Positions 53,457 to 64,000 of a stretch of 64,000 nt of DNA are shown in pieces. Position 1 is the first letter of the stretch; each line of letters begins with the position of its first letter. The DNA comes from Bradyrhizobium guangzhouense. Its GTDB lineage: Bacteria > Pseudomonadota > Alphaproteobacteria > Rhizobiales > Xanthobacteraceae. The notes beneath the pieces were generated by a model. It saw only the letters and a program-made list of their open reading frames with translations, was not told the origin of the DNA and made no database searches. The position numbers were made by a program, and so were the translations under genes. The DNA lies in assembly GCF_004114955.1 (NCBI RefSeq), contig NZ_CP030053.1, positions 124,001-188,000 of the forward strand. The letters run 5' to 3'.

Positions 53457-54035
53457 TCACATCATGCGTTGGGAAATGTCGATCAACTGCCGCACCATCT
53501 GCTTCAGCCCGTCGCTATCGGCCTGGCTCTTGAGCCTGTCCATATCGTCATAGGCCTGGTCGGCAAAGGCGAGCGTGAACTGGCTCGCGATCACATTGGC
53601 GTGGCACGACGTCAAGATCAGGCGCAATGCCTGCAGCGCGCGGGCGGCGCCAAGCCGGCTCTGCGAAGCACCGGCGAGCGCGAAGGCGCGGTTGCCGAAG
53701 ACGTCGCCGCGCGCCTCGTGCGGATCCTGCACGCGGCTGACCCAGTCGATCGCATTCTTGAGGAGCGGCGGCACCGAGGCGTTGTATTCCGGCGAGACGA
53801 ACAGCACGCCATGATGCGCGCCGATCATGCGCTTGAGATTGATGGCGTGCTTGGGCACGCCGGATTTGGCCTGGAGGTCGCCGTCGTAGATCGGCAACGG
53901 AAAATCGGCGAGCGAGATGCGGGTGACGTCGACGCCGGCCTGGGCGAATTCAAAGCTAGCTGCCGCCGCCAGCTTCACATTGTGCGAGCCGGTGCGCAGC
54001 GAGCCGGGAATGACCAGGATCTTCGGGGCTGACAT
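53457..54035 (-). CDS. NADPH-dependent FMN reductase-type flavoprotein
   Basis: A 192-residue flavodoxin-like reductase. The FMN phosphate loop is IPGSLRTGSHNVKLA; the second FMN loop is SPEYNASVPPLLKNAIDWVSR. It belongs to the ChrR/YieF/Lot6 type, which reduces quinones, chromate or azo dyes. It is one gene upstream of pyrF, only six bases apart; the reason for the link is unclear. A palindromic repeat lies just upstream of its start. Confidence 0.85.
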   Translation of the reverse strand: MSAPKILVIPGSLRTGSHNVKLAAAASFEFAQAGVDVTRISLADFPLPIYDGDLQAKSGVPKHAINLKRMIGAHHGVLFVSPEYNASVPPLLKNAIDWVSRVQDPHEARGDVFGNRAFALAGASQSRLGAARALQALRLILTSCHANVIASQFTLAFADQAYDDMDRLKSQADSDGLKQMVRQLIDISQRMM

Positions 54036-54054
54036 CCGGGCGGCGAACTCCGTT

Positions 54055-54180
54055 CACCTCTCCCGCTTGCGGGGGAGGTCGACGCGCGAAGCGCGGCGGG
54101 AGGGGGCTTTCTCGACTGGGGGAATCCCACTGTGGAGACACCCCCACCCCAACCCTCCCCCGCAAGCGGGAGAGGGAGCG
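54055..54180. repeat. Composite palindromic repeat (cccgcttgcggg family)
   Basis: From cacctctcccgcttgcgggg to aaccctcccccgcaagcggg, with the tcccactgtggagacacccc middle seen in other copies. It fills most of the gap between the PmtA-like and FMN reductase genes. Confidence 0.72.
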
Positions 54181-54201
54181 TACCGCGTTCGTGGCGACAG
54201 A

Positions 54202-54801
54202 TTAGTCCTTGCGATACACCCAGACGCGGGCCGGCGGAAGGTTCATCCAGATCCGTTCCGAGGCCTCTGTGGACACGCCGGGCAACGATTTCGGAATCGG
54301 CGGCACCACGGCATAGGTGAATTGAACGAAGGGCGCGCCGGGCGCGAGCGCCGTGAAGGCATCGCGAATCAGCCGAAGGCGCGTCAGCATCGGTTTTGTG
54401 ACGAGCGGCAGGCCGGAGACCACCGCGCTGGCCGGCGCGCTCAGCACGTTCCAGAGCGTGTCGCGCAGGCGATAGGCATCGCCTTGCACCACCTTGGCCT
54501 GCGGAAAGCGGTCGCGCAAAAGCGCACAGAAGCCGGGATCGTATTCGACCAGGACGAGACGCTTCGGATCGACGCCGCGCTCGACCAGCGCCGAAGTGAT
54601 GGCGCCCGTGCCGGGCCCGAGCTCGACCACCGGCGCATCCGAATTGACGTCGACGTAATGGGCCATGGTCCGCGCGAGCAGCTTGCCCGAAGGCATCACC
54701 GCGCCCATGTGGAGGGGCTTCTCGATCCACGATCTGAGGAAGCGCACCTCGTCATCGAGACGGGGCTTCTTCAACGCACGCGCGGACGACGGCAATGGCA
54801 T
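54202..54801 (-). CDS. PmtA-like phospholipid N-methyltransferase
   Basis: A 199-residue class I SAM-dependent methyltransferase. Motif I is VVELGPGTGAITSAL; the acidic-loop end LVLVEYDPGFCALLRDRFP and VVSGLPLVTK follow. It resembles the rhizobial PmtA, which methylates phosphatidylethanolamine to phosphatidylcholine. A basic start (LKKPRLDDEVRFLRSWIEKPLHMG) is usual in that family and may touch the membrane. A KsgA-like RNA methyltransferase is excluded by the weak motif IV. It is between dnaJ and a repeat. Confidence 0.75.
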   Translation of the reverse strand: MPLPSSARALKKPRLDDEVRFLRSWIEKPLHMGAVMPSGKLLARTMAHYVDVNSDAPVVELGPGTGAITSALVERGVDPKRLVLVEYDPGFCALLRDRFPQAKVVQGDAYRLRDTLWNVLSAPASAVVSGLPLVTKPMLTRLRLIRDAFTALAPGAPFVQFTYAVVPPIPKSLPGVSTEASERIWMNLPPARVWVYRKD

Positions 54802-54894
54802 GTCTGGACCGGACGGGACGGGACCGCGTGACCGCGGCGTGTCAGAAAATGGTCATAAAGACGTATAGGCCGAAGGCAACACGGTCAAGCCGCG

Positions 54895-56034
54895 TCAGTT
54901 CGCCCGATTGCCGAAGAAATCCTTGACCTTGGCGAAGAAGCCCTCGGATTCCGGCTGGGTGTTGCCGGAGGAGAGCTTTTCGAACTCGGCCAGCAATTCC
55001 TGCTGCTTCTTGGTGAGATTCTGCGGCGTCTCGACCACGACCTGGACATACATGTCGCCCATCTGGCGCGAGCGCAGCACCGGCATGCCCTTTGATGCGA
55101 TGCGGAATCGGCGCGCGGACTGGGTTCCGGCAGGCACCTTCACCTTGGCCTTGCCCTTGTCGATGGTCGGCACCTCGAACTCGCCGCCGAGCGCGGCCGT
55201 AACCATCGAGATCGGCACGCGGCAATGCAGGTCGGCGCCGTCGCGCTGGAAGAACTGGTGCTGGGCCAGCGACAGGAAGATGTAGAGATCGCCGGGCGGA
55301 CCGCCGCGCACCCCGGCCTCGCCTTCGCCGGCGAGCCGGATCCGGGTGCCGTCCTCGACGCCCTGGGGAATGTTGACCGACAGCGTGCGCTCGCGGGTGA
55401 CGCGGCCCTGGCCCGAGCACGACGGGCAGGCATCCTCGATCATCTGGCCGCGGCCCTGACAGCCGGGGCAGGTGCGCTCGAGCGTGAAGAAGCCCTGCGA
55501 CTGCCGCACGCGGCCGGCGCCGCCACAGGTCGAGCAGGTCTTCGGCTTGGTGCCGGCCTTGGCGCCGATACCCGAGCAGGCTTCGCAGGTGACCGAGACC
55601 GGAATCTCGATCTGCGCGGTCTTGCCGCCGAAGGCTTCCTCGAGGGTGATTTCCATGTTGTAGCGCAGATCGGCGCCACGCTCGCGGCCGCCGCGGCCGC
55701 GCTGCCCGGCCATGCCGAACAGATCTTCGAAAATGTCGGAGAAGGAAGAGGCGAAGCCGGCGCCGAAACCGGCACCGCCGCCCGGACCGCCCTGCTCGAA
55801 GGCGGCATGGCCGAAACGGTCATAGGCCGCGCGCTTGTCCTTGTCCTTCAGGACCTCATAGGCCTCGTTGATTTCCTTGAACTTGACCTCGCTGCTGTCG
55901 TCCCCGGGATTGCGGTCGGGGTGAAACTTCATCGCAAGCTTGCGGAAGGACGATTTCAGAACGGAATCGTCGGCGTTGCGTTCGACTTCGAGGGTTTCGT
56001 AATAGCAGCGCTTGGTGGACGTGGACATGTTCAA
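54895..56034 (-). CDS. dnaJ: Chaperone protein DnaJ
   Basis: A 379-residue Hsp40 that stimulates DnaK. The J domain includes the HPD motif ([10 protein letters not shown]). A Gly/Phe-rich linker ([17 protein letters not shown]) is next. Four CxxCxGxG zinc motifs follow: [24 protein letters not shown] and CPSCSGQG. Then come the two substrate-binding barrels. ATG 56034 (MNMSTS) or 56028 (MSTSTK) may be the start. It lies downstream of dnaK. Confidence 0.96.
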   Translation of the reverse strand: MNMSTSTKRCYYETLEVERNADDSVLKSSFRKLAMKFHPDRNPGDDSSEVKFKEINEAYEVLKDKDKRAAYDRFGHAAFEQGGPGGGAGFGAGFASSFSDIFEDLFGMAGQRGRGGRERGADLRYNMEITLEEAFGGKTAQIEIPVSVTCEACSGIGAKAGTKPKTCSTCGGAGRVRQSQGFFTLERTCPGCQGRGQMIEDACPSCSGQGRVTRERTLSVNIPQGVEDGTRIRLAGEGEAGVRGGPPGDLYIFLSLAQHQFFQRDGADLHCRVPISMVTAALGGEFEVPTIDKGKAKVKVPAGTQSARRFRIASKGMPVLRSRQMGDMYVQVVVETPQNLTKKQQELLAEFEKLSSGNTQPESEGFFAKVKDFFGNRAN

Positions 56035-56200
56035 CTCGGTCTATCCAATCGCGATTCAAGTCGGAGCGAAACGACGTCGCCACGCAACGATATAGGCGCG
56101 CCTCCGCCTTGCGGCAGAGGACTGCATGGCAGCGTTGACCATAACGGCTGGAAATTGATTGATCGTAACGGGCGCGCCGCCCGCCTGTCCCGACACGACG

Positions 56201-56223
56201 GCCTCCCCCTTGAGAGGGGAGGC
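56201..56223. repeat. Hairpin repeat between dnaK and dnaJ
   Basis: GCCTCCCC-cttgaga-GGGGAGGC is an exact 8-bp stem in the 239-bp dnaK-dnaJ gap. It starts about 50 bases after the dnaK stop. It may lower dnaJ expression relative to dnaK by partial termination or processing. Confidence 0.6.
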
Positions 56224-56273
56224 CAGCGCAGCGTGTGGGGTCCAAGCCGTCCGCATCATGACCCTCTTGGGGC

Positions 56274-58175
<1,902 letters not shown>

Positions 58176-58584
58176 GGTCCTGATATCCTTCTTTTTGCGG
58201 CAGGTTGGCTGGGCCCAGAAGGCACCCGAACCGAAACCCCCTAAGATCAAACATCCGCGATATTGCGATGATTGAGGCTCATATAGGAGGGGGGGAGGGG
58301 GCCGCAAGGACCGAACGCAAGTTTGGACCGTGAAAACATTGGGTTTTGGAAGATCATATCCGCCCCTCGCCGCCCTTGCGGGTGAGGAAATATTAACAGG
58401 TTCGGCAATCGACCGGCCGCCCGCCGCCGTCTAGCGGCCCGGCCCTGTTACCCGCGCGCCAAACCCGCTAAAAGGCGCCCCGCGGACAGCTTCGCCATGG
58501 GGCTGCTTCGCGCGACAAAGCGGCCCAAGGGGCTCCCGCGGGCCGACCATCGTACGGCCTCAATGTGAACCAATCAGAGTGCCC
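58176..58584. other. dnaK upstream region, no gene seen
   Basis: Apart from the RpoH-type promoter, this 409-bp gap between the divergent dnaK and exported-protein genes shows no coding ORF. A C-run (ccccctccccccctcc on the minus strand) lies between the two promoter boxes. Confidence 0.5.
58281..58308 (-). promoter_or_regulatory. RpoH (sigma-32)-type promoter of dnaK
   Basis: On the minus strand CTTG (58308-58305), a 17-base spacer and CCTATATG (58287-58280) match the alphaproteobacterial heat-shock consensus CTTG-N17/18-CYTATNT. The RNA would start near 58273, about 100 bases before the dnaK ATG. Confidence 0.75.
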
Positions 58585-59526
58585 ATGAAGCTGATCCGCC
58601 CCCTCGCCGCACTCGCCCTCCTCGTTGCTTCCGCGCTTCCCGCGTTCGCCGCCGACGCCGTGTATCCGCCGGGCATGCGTCTCGGCATGGTGCCACTGGT
58701 CGGCCTCAGCAAGGCCAAGACCTTCCCGGGCTTCGAAAACGAAGACGGCAGCGTCAAGGTGCTGATCACCGAACTGCCGCCGGCCGCCTATAACGAGGTC
58801 GTCAGTGCCTTCAACGCCAATCCAGCCGGCACCGGTAACGGCGTCAAGCCGGACAAGGTCGAGACACCGGCAGGCCTTGCCTATTTTACCTCCGAAAGCG
58901 GCAAGGCCGGCGACACGCTGGTGAAGCGCTATTCGATGATCGTGCCGGGCACCGGCTTCTCCGGCTATGTCGCGATGCAGGTCCCCGAGAACGCCTCGAA
59001 GATCTACACCGACGAGGCGGTGCGGCAGATGTTTGCGACCGCCACCATCCGCAAGGAGGTGTCGGCTGACGAGCAACTCGGGCTGTTGCCGTTCAAGGTC
59101 ACCGATCTTGCCGGCTTCAAGGACCTCCGTACGCTGGTGCCGGGCGCGAGCATCATCCTGGCTGACGGCAGCGAGAGCTCGGGTTATGAATCCAAGCCAT
59201 TCATGATCCTCGGCCTGATCGGCGCCACCCCGCAAGCCGCCGACGACCGCGCCCGCTTTGCCCAGGAGGCGGCGCTTCAGATCCCCGGCTTGCGCGAATC
59301 CAGGATCACCATGTCGGAGCCGATCCGCATCAACAGCCAGCCGGGCTTCGAGACCCGGATCGACGGCGTCAGCGGCAAGGACAAGACCCCGGTGACGGTG
59401 GTGCAGTGGATTCGCTTCGGTGGCGGCACCTCGCTACGCATCATCGCCAGCGCCCCGCGCGACCAGTGGTCCGACGCCTTCACCCGCTTCCGCGCCGTGC
59501 GCGACGGTATCCAGCCGAAGGGATAG
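58585..59526 (+). CDS. Exported protein of unknown function
   Basis: A 313-residue protein with a signal peptide (LIRPLAALALLVASALPAFA, cleavage after ALPAFAA). The mature part starts VYPPGMRLGMVPLVGLSKAKTFPGFEN and shows alternate hydrophobic strands without cysteines or known motifs. The final WIRFGGGTSLRIIASAPRDQWSDAFTRFRAVRDGI resembles proteins that end in a periplasmic helix. I do not recognise it. The ATG at 58585 gives a clear signal peptide; a GTG two codons earlier is also in frame. It is divergent from dnaK. Confidence 0.72.
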   Translation: MKLIRPLAALALLVASALPAFAADAVYPPGMRLGMVPLVGLSKAKTFPGFENEDGSVKVLITELPPAAYNEVVSAFNANPAGTGNGVKPDKVETPAGLAYFTSESGKAGDTLVKRYSMIVPGTGFSGYVAMQVPENASKIYTDEAVRQMFATATIRKEVSADEQLGLLPFKVTDLAGFKDLRTLVPGASIILADGSESSGYESKPFMILGLIGATPQAADDRARFAQEAALQIPGLRESRITMSEPIRINSQPGFETRIDGVSGKDKTPVTVVQWIRFGGGTSLRIIASAPRDQWSDAFTRFRAVRDGIQPKG

Positions 59527-59546
59527 CAGCATCTCCGAACGAGATG

Positions 59547-59678
59547 CGCTCCCTCCCCGCCTGCGGGGGAGGGTTGGGGAGAGGGTGCCTCCGCAATCGA
59601 GAACCCCCAAGAGGAGAAAGCCCTCACCCGCCGCGCTCTGCGAGCGCAGCGACCTCTCCCGCAAGCGGGAGAGGTGCA
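59547..59678. repeat. Composite palindromic repeat (cccgcttgcggg family), complete copy
   Basis: From gctccctccccgcctgcggg through ggagggttggggagagggtg and the cctccgcaatcgagaacccc middle to cctctcccgcaagcgggaga. It occupies most of the 281-bp gap before the nicotinamidase gene. Confidence 0.75.
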
Positions 59679-59807
59679 CAGAGCAAGTGGCGTCAGCCCA
59701 ACCAATCACCAATTCCGGCTGCATTTTCAGGCTTTCGTTCGTACACGAACGGAACTAGGCTTGCCCCACTGGATCAACTTGAGATCATTCTGGAGGGGAG
59801 GCGGACG

Positions 59808-60530
59808 ATGCTCAATCGACGACAAATCTTGGCTGCGATGGCGACGACGGCGCTCGCGAGCCTTGCTCCATCCGCGATATTTGCGGCAGCCACGATCAAG
59901 CCGGACGACTCGTCCGCGCTGCTCGTGATCGACGTGCAGAATTGCTTCCTGCCGGGCGGCAGCCTCGCGGTGAAGGAAGGCGAGCAGGTCGTGCCCGTCA
60001 TCAACAAGATGGCGAAAGCATTCTCGAACGTGGTGATGACGCAGGACTGGCACACGCCCGGCCACGTTTCCTTCGCGTCGGTTCACTCGGGCAAGAAGCC
60101 GTTCGAGACCATCGACCTACCCTACGGCAAGCAGGTGCTGTGGCCCGACCATTGCGTGCAGGGCACCGATGGCGCCTCGCTCTCGAAGGATCTCTCGATC
60201 CCGCAGGCCGAGCTCATCATCCGCAAGGGCTTTCACAAGGACGTCGACAGCTATTCGGCGTTCCTCGAAGCCGACGGCAAGACAACGACGGGCCTTGCCG
60301 CCTATCTGAAGTCGCGCAAGATCAAGCGCGTCTTCGTTGCCGGTCTCGCGACGGATTTCTGTGTCGCCTGGACCGCGCTCGATGCGCGCAAGGCGGGCTT
60401 TGAAGTCTATGTCGTGGAAGACGCCTGCCGCGGCATCGACACGCAGGGCTCGCTGGCAAAGGCCTGGGCCGACATGGCCAAGGCCGGCGTGAAGCGGATT
60501 CAGTCGTCGGATATCGCGGTCAGCGCGTAA
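59808..60530 (+). CDS. pncA: Exported nicotinamidase (isochorismatase-fold)
   Basis: A 240-residue cysteine hydrolase that turns nicotinamide into nicotinic acid. The triad is D42 (LLVIDVQNCF), K140 (IIRKGFHKD) and C185 (TDFCVAW). Metal ligands are D80, H82 and H86 in TQDWHTPGH. The first 27 residues are a signal peptide with a twin-arginine look (NRRQILAAMATTALASLAPSAIFA). ATG 59808 has GGAGGGGAGG upstream. Most PncA proteins are cytosolic and about 210 residues long, so an exported one is unusual. A gtcattcc repeat follows the stop. Confidence 0.85.
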   Translation: MLNRRQILAAMATTALASLAPSAIFAAATIKPDDSSALLVIDVQNCFLPGGSLAVKEGEQVVPVINKMAKAFSNVVMTQDWHTPGHVSFASVHSGKKPFETIDLPYGKQVLWPDHCVQGTDGASLSKDLSIPQAELIIRKGFHKDVDSYSAFLEADGKTTTGLAAYLKSRKIKRVFVAGLATDFCVAWTALDARKAGFEVYVVEDACRGIDTQGSLAKAWADMAKAGVKRIQSSDIAVSA

Positions 60531-60542
60531 GGTTATCGCGCA

Positions 60543-60621
60543 GTCATTCCGGGGCGGCTCGCAGAGCCGAACCCGGAATCTCGAGATTCCGGGTTCGATG
60601 CTTCGCATCGCCCGGAATGAC
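60543..60621. repeat. Palindromic repeat (gtcattcc family) with a 30-bp perfect palindrome
   Basis: gtcattccggggcggc...gcccggaatgac arms surround a perfect 30-bp palindrome, CGAACCCGGAATCTC and its complement, at 60568-60597. It separates the nicotinamidase and grpE genes, which are convergent. Confidence 0.75.
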
Positions 60622-60654
60622 ATCTTCAATTTTCAGGACGCGGCTTAACGCCGC

Positions 60655-61260
60655 TCAGTTCGCTTCGTTGCTGTTCGCCGCAGGCGCAGCCTTCGCGCCG
60701 CCCTTGGCGACGCCGACCAGCGCCGGGCGCAGCACGCGCTCGCCGATGGTGTAGCCGGCCTGCATGACCTGCACGACGGTTCCCGCGGGCACCGATGCAT
60801 CAGGCACTTCGTACATCGCCTGATGGAAGTTCGGATCGAACTTCTGGCCTTGCGGATCGAGCTTCTTCACGCCGTGCTTTTCCAGCGCGTTGAGCAGCGA
60901 ACGCTCGGTGAGCTCGACGCCCTCGATCAGCGCGGTCAGGCCGGGATCGGCCGCCGCCCGCGCTTCGGCCGGAACGGCATCGAGCGCGCGCTGGAGATTA
61001 TCGGCGATGTCGAGCACGTCACGGGCAAAGCCGGTGATGCCGTAGAGCTTGGAATCGGCGACTTCCTTGGCGGTGCGCTTGCGCAGATTTTCCATCTCGG
61101 CCAGCGTCCGCAGCATGCGGTCGCGCGCCTCGGCGGCTTCCTTCTGCAACAGCTCGACCGAGCCCGGCTCGGGGTCGTCGGGCATGATGTAGGGCTTCGA
61201 CACCACGGGCTCGCCGGTCGCGGCAGTCGTGTCTTCGGGTTGCCGGGTTGGATCGGTCAT
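60655..61260 (-). CDS. grpE: Nucleotide exchange factor GrpE
   Basis: A 201-residue GrpE, which releases ADP from DnaK. After an acidic, disordered start comes a long helix ([27 protein letters not shown]), then the wing domain with [17 protein letters not shown] and the typical end [18 protein letters not shown]. The length is standard. It follows hrcA by about 100 bp on the same strand, the usual hrcA-grpE order. dnaK and dnaJ are encoded 2.5 kb away. Confidence 0.96.
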   Translation of the reverse strand: MTDPTRQPEDTTAATGEPVVSKPYIMPDDPEPGSVELLQKEAAEARDRMLRTLAEMENLRKRTAKEVADSKLYGITGFARDVLDIADNLQRALDAVPAEARAAADPGLTALIEGVELTERSLLNALEKHGVKKLDPQGQKFDPNFHQAMYEVPDASVPAGTVVQVMQAGYTIGERVLRPALVGVAKGGAKAAPAANSNEAN

Positions 61261-61316
61261 CGGCTGCTTCTCGAACTCGTCTCAAGGGGAGGTTTTCTGG
61301 CCCGGATATCGTGCTT

Positions 61317-61340
61317 CGGGCGCTGAAAATCAAGCGCCCG
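61317..61340. other. Hairpin between hrcA and grpE
   Basis: CGGGCGCT-gaaaatca-AGCGCCCG, an exact 8-bp stem in the 99-bp hrcA-grpE gap. No T-run follows; it may mark RNA processing or partial termination. Confidence 0.5.
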
Positions 61341-61359
61341 TGATCGGCTCAAATGCCGG

Positions 61360-62448
61360 TCAGCCCCCCAGCAGGCGACTGACGATGCGAGCGGCGTAGT
61401 CCACGGTCGGGATCACGCGGGCATAATTCAGCCGGGTCGGCCCGATCACGCCCAAAACACCGACGATGCGGCCTGCGGCATCCCGATAGGGCGAGATGAT
61501 GGTGGAGGAGCCCGATAGCGAAAACAGCTTGTTCTCGCTGCCGATGAAGATCCTGACACCTTCAGCGGTTTCGGCGCGCCCGAGCAGGTCGATCACGCCG
61601 CGCTTGGTCTCGAGATCGTCGAACAGCAGCCTGACGCGCTCGAGGTCCTCCAGCGCGTGCAGATCCTCCAGCAGATTGGCGTGGCCGCGGACGATGAGCT
61701 GGCGGTCCTCGTTCTCGCCGCCCGACCAGCTCGCGATCCCGGCCGAAATCACCTTTTGCGTCAATTGATCGAGCTCGGCGCGAGCCTCGCCAAGCGCGGT
61801 TTCGAGCTCGAGCCGTGCTTCCGCGAGCGTACGGCCGCGGATCCGGGCATTGAGGAAGTTGCCGGCTTCGGTAATCGCCGAGGAGGGAACTCCCGGCGGC
61901 AGCGTCAGCACGCGGTTTTCGACCTGGCCATCCTCGCCGACCAGGATCACCAGCGCCTTTTCCGGTTCCAGCCGGACAAATTCGATGTGTTTCAGCCGCG
62001 CATTGGATTTGGGCGTCAGCACCACCGCGGCCGCGCGGGTCAGCCCGGAGAGCCGGGTCAGCGCCTGATCCAGCGCCGCCTCGACGGATTGGGCGTGACC
62101 GACGGTGGCGAGCTGGCTCTGGATCGACTGCCGCTCGGCCTCGTTGAGATCGCCGACCTGCATCAGGGCATCGACGAAGAAACGCAGGCCGAGTTCCGTG
62201 GGCAACCGGCCGGCCGAGGTGTGCGGCGCGTAGATCAGCCCGAGCTGTTCCAGATCGGCCATGACGTTGCGGACCGAGGCCGGCGACAGCGGCATCGCGA
62301 TCAGGCGGGAAATGTTGCGCGAGCCGACCGGCTCACCGGTCGCGAGATAGCTTTCGACGATTTGACGAAAGATGTCGCGGGAACGCTCGTTGAGCTGGGC
62401 GAGGCCTGCGCGCGGCGCGATCACATGGATCGGATCATGATGGGCCAC
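61360..62448 (-). CDS. hrcA: Heat-inducible transcription repressor HrcA
   Basis: A 362-residue HrcA. It has an N-terminal winged helix ([30 protein letters not shown] and [19 protein letters not shown]), a GAF-like central domain and the end [28 protein letters not shown], the family signature. It binds the CIRCE element of chaperonin genes, helped by GroEL. I see no CIRCE sequence in this window, so its targets here are outside. It is divergent from rph. Confidence 0.95.
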   Translation of the reverse strand: MAHHDPIHVIAPRAGLAQLNERSRDIFRQIVESYLATGEPVGSRNISRLIAMPLSPASVRNVMADLEQLGLIYAPHTSAGRLPTELGLRFFVDALMQVGDLNEAERQSIQSQLATVGHAQSVEAALDQALTRLSGLTRAAAVVLTPKSNARLKHIEFVRLEPEKALVILVGEDGQVENRVLTLPPGVPSSAITEAGNFLNARIRGRTLAEARLELETALGEARAELDQLTQKVISAGIASWSGGENEDRQLIVRGHANLLEDLHALEDLERVRLLFDDLETKRGVIDLLGRAETAEGVRIFIGSENKLFSLSGSSTIISPYRDAAGRIVGVLGVIGPTRLNYARVIPTVDYAARIVSRLLGG

Positions 62449-62630
62449 AGACGGTAACTCCTCTTAGATGCTCATAATTTGTCCATCCTGGATGCTTCTG
62501 ACAAGCGTGGCGTTTGCGGGGTGGATATCAGGGGGTGAAAAAGCCTTGCTGCCCACCCTGACCCCACCTACAAGCACCGCGAACAGCCCTACCCCGTGTT
62601 CTAGACCTCATGAGTTCTGGAGGATTTCCC

Positions 62631-63344
62631 ATGCGGCCAAGCCGCCGTGCGCCCGACGAATTGCGCCCCGTGACGCTGGAGCGTGGCGTGGTCAAATATG
62701 CGGAAGGCTCCTGCCTCGTGAAATTCGGCGACACCCATGTGCTCGTCACCGCCACCCTGGAAGACCGCCTGCCGCCGTGGCTGAAGGGCCAGGGCCGCGG
62801 CTGGGTCACCGCCGAATACGGCATGCTGCCGCGCGCGACCTCCGAACGCACCCGCCGCGAGGCCGCCGCCGGCAAGCAGAGCGGCCGCACCGTCGAGATC
62901 CAGCGTCTGATCGGCCGCTCATTGCGCACCATCGTCGATCTCGAAGCGCTCGGCGAGCGCCAGATCACGGTCGATTGCGACGTGCTCCAGGCCGATGGCG
63001 GTACCCGCACCGCCTCGATCACCGGCGCCTGGGTCGCGCTTGCCGACTGCATCGCCTGGATGAAAGCGCGCAACATGGTCAAGGCCAACGTGATGCGCGA
63101 CAACGTCGCCGCGATCTCCTGCGGCATCTACAACGGCACGCCGGTGCTCGATCTCGACTATGCCGAGGATTCGGAAGCCGAGACCGACGCCAATTTCGTC
63201 ATGACCGGCGATGGCCGCATCATCGAGGTTCAGGGCACAGCGGAACGCGAGCCGTTCACGCAAGACGAGTTCCTGAAGCTGATCGCGCTGGCGCAAAAAG
63301 GCATCGCGCGTCTGGTCGACTTGCAGAAACTGGCTGTCGCGTAG
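62631..63344 (+). CDS. rph: Ribonuclease PH
   Basis: A 237-residue phosphate-dependent exonuclease that trims the 3' ends of tRNA precursors. [19 protein letters not shown] is the family start; [17 protein letters not shown] and [21 protein letters not shown] are conserved phosphate- and metal-site parts. ATG 62631 follows GGAGG; an ATG at 62610 would add seven residues. It precedes rdgB by 12 bases, the common alphaproteobacterial order. Confidence 0.97.
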   Translation: MRPSRRAPDELRPVTLERGVVKYAEGSCLVKFGDTHVLVTATLEDRLPPWLKGQGRGWVTAEYGMLPRATSERTRREAAAGKQSGRTVEIQRLIGRSLRTIVDLEALGERQITVDCDVLQADGGTRTASITGAWVALADCIAWMKARNMVKANVMRDNVAAISCGIYNGTPVLDLDYAEDSEAETDANFVMTGDGRIIEVQGTAEREPFTQDEFLKLIALAQKGIARLVDLQKLAVA

Positions 63345-63355
63345 TCAATAGGCCC

Positions 63356-63991
63356 ATGCACCGCCGAATCACCGGAAAGCTCGTCATCGCGACCCACAAT
63401 CCCGGCAAGCTCGCCGAGATGAAGGAGCTGCTCGCGCCTCACGGCATCGAGGTGGTGTCCGCCGGTGAGCTCGGCTTGGGCGAGCCCGACGAAACCGGCA
63501 ACGACTTCCGCAGCAACGCCGCGATCAAGGCGATCGCCGCGGCGCAGGCCACTGGCCTGCCGTCCTTCGCCGATGATTCCGGCATCGTGGTCGACGCACT
63601 CGACGGCGCACCGGGCATCTATAGCGCGCGCTGGGCAGGACCTTCCAAGGATTTCGCCGCGGCGATGGCGCAGATCGAGCGCCTGTTGCAGGAGCGCGGC
63701 GCCACCACGGCGGACAAGCGCAAGGCCCATTTCGTCTCCGCGCTCTGCGTCGCCTGGCCCGATCATCATCTCGAAGAGGTCGAGGCGCGCGTCGACGGCA
63801 CGCTGGTGTGGCCGCCGCGCGGGAATGCCGGCTTCGGTTACGATCCGATGTTCCTGCCCGACGGTCACATCAGAACCTTCGGCGAGATGGAAAGCATCGA
63901 GAAGCATGGCCTGCCGCCACTCGGCCTCGGCCTGTCGCACCGCGCCCGCGCCTTCGTGAAACTGGCGGAGATCTGCCTTGAGCCGCGCTAA
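63356..63991 (+). CDS. rdgB: dITP/XTP pyrophosphatase (Ham1/RdgB)
   Basis: A 211-residue house-cleaning pyrophosphatase that removes non-canonical purine triphosphates. The start [19 protein letters not shown] holds the substrate loop; [25 protein letters not shown] and [14 protein letters not shown] are the family motifs. The ATG at 63356 is right for the family, although the frame opens far upstream at 62468. It is in an operon with rph. A possible ATG of the next gene lies at 63997, right at the end of the window. Confidence 0.96.
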   Translation: MHRRITGKLVIATHNPGKLAEMKELLAPHGIEVVSAGELGLGEPDETGNDFRSNAAIKAIAAAQATGLPSFADDSGIVVDALDGAPGIYSARWAGPSKDFAAAMAQIERLLQERGATTADKRKAHFVSALCVAWPDHHLEEVEARVDGTLVWPPRGNAGFGYDPMFLPDGHIRTFGEMESIEKHGLPPLGLGLSHRARAFVKLAEICLEPR

Positions 63992-64000
63992 CAAGGATGC

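Noticed and set aside
58176..58307. Upstream extension of dnaK
   Set aside because: It would start at the -35 box of the RpoH-type promoter; the universal Hsp70 N-terminus begins at 58175.
62449..62630. Possible CIRCE element between hrcA and rph
   Set aside because: No TTAGCACTC-N9-GAGTGCTAA-like sequence is present in the gap, nor upstream of grpE or dnaK.
62468..63355. Long in-frame extension ahead of rdgB
   Set aside because: It runs through rph in another frame. The family N-terminus starts at 63356.

Overview
The window is chromosomal DNA of a GC-rich alphaproteobacterium, most likely Bradyrhizobium or a close Nitrobacteraceae relative. I base this on gene order (lptC-lptA-lptB-rpoN-hpf-ptsN; infC/rpmI-rplT/pheS-pheT; dnaK-dnaJ; hrcA-grpE with rph and rdgB), on an ATT-started infC, and on several families of palindromic intergenic repeats that I recognise from that group. 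Almost all of it is ordinary core genome. The clearly mobile DNA is one ISAs1-type insertion sequence; smaller accessory pieces are a ParDE-type toxin-antitoxin pair beside a tRNA-Leu and a DUF559 gene lodged between pheS and pheT.

Layout. 0-4 kb: a molybdenum hydroxylase (fused Fe-S/Mo subunit plus FAD subunit). 4-10 kb, minus strand: LPS transport genes lptC, lptA and lptB, then sigma-54, hibernation factor and PTS-Ntr EIIA. 10-19 kb: an RNase D-like exonuclease, a set resembling decaprenylphosphoryl-arabinose synthesis (UbiA-type DPPR synthase, DprE2-like and DprE1-like enzymes, UppP), a transporter, parDE, tRNA-Leu(CAG) and an NDUFA9-like reductase. 19-23 kb: GST, queG, thioesterase, NTF2-like protein, hydrolase. 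23-30 kb: infC, rpmI-rplT and pheS-DUF559-pheT, interrupted by two small inverted genes for secreted proteins. 30-37 kb: TauE-type permease, Tat-exported amine oxidase, YiiX-like hydrolase, and a CsoR/copper-ATPase pair followed by nikR. 37-42 kb: an HMG-CoA lyase/CoA-transferase operon opposite a LysR regulator and an MFS importer. 42-51 kb: a nucleoside-phosphorylase-fold protein, an EI24/CysZ-like protein, the IS, an EmrAB-type efflux pair, nth, DUF2244 and an AraC-MGMT fusion. 51-64 kb: gpmA, dapB, DUF1330, pyrF, FMN reductase, PmtA-like methyltransferase, dnaJ, dnaK, an exported protein, an exported nicotinamidase, grpE, hrcA, rph and rdgB.

The points most worth attention are: the arabinose-precursor module with a DprE1 homologue carrying Ala where the mycobacterial benzothiazinone-target Cys sits; a near-perfect CsoR-type operator between csoR and the copper ATPase; an IS with an exact 10-bp target duplication inside a palindromic repeat; and the nuclease-like gene translationally coupled to pheT. 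I did not find a CRISPR array, a prophage or a multi-gene system that looks wholly new. Start sites were chosen by reading ribosome-binding sites and family N-termini; homology statements are from memory of the families, not from searches.
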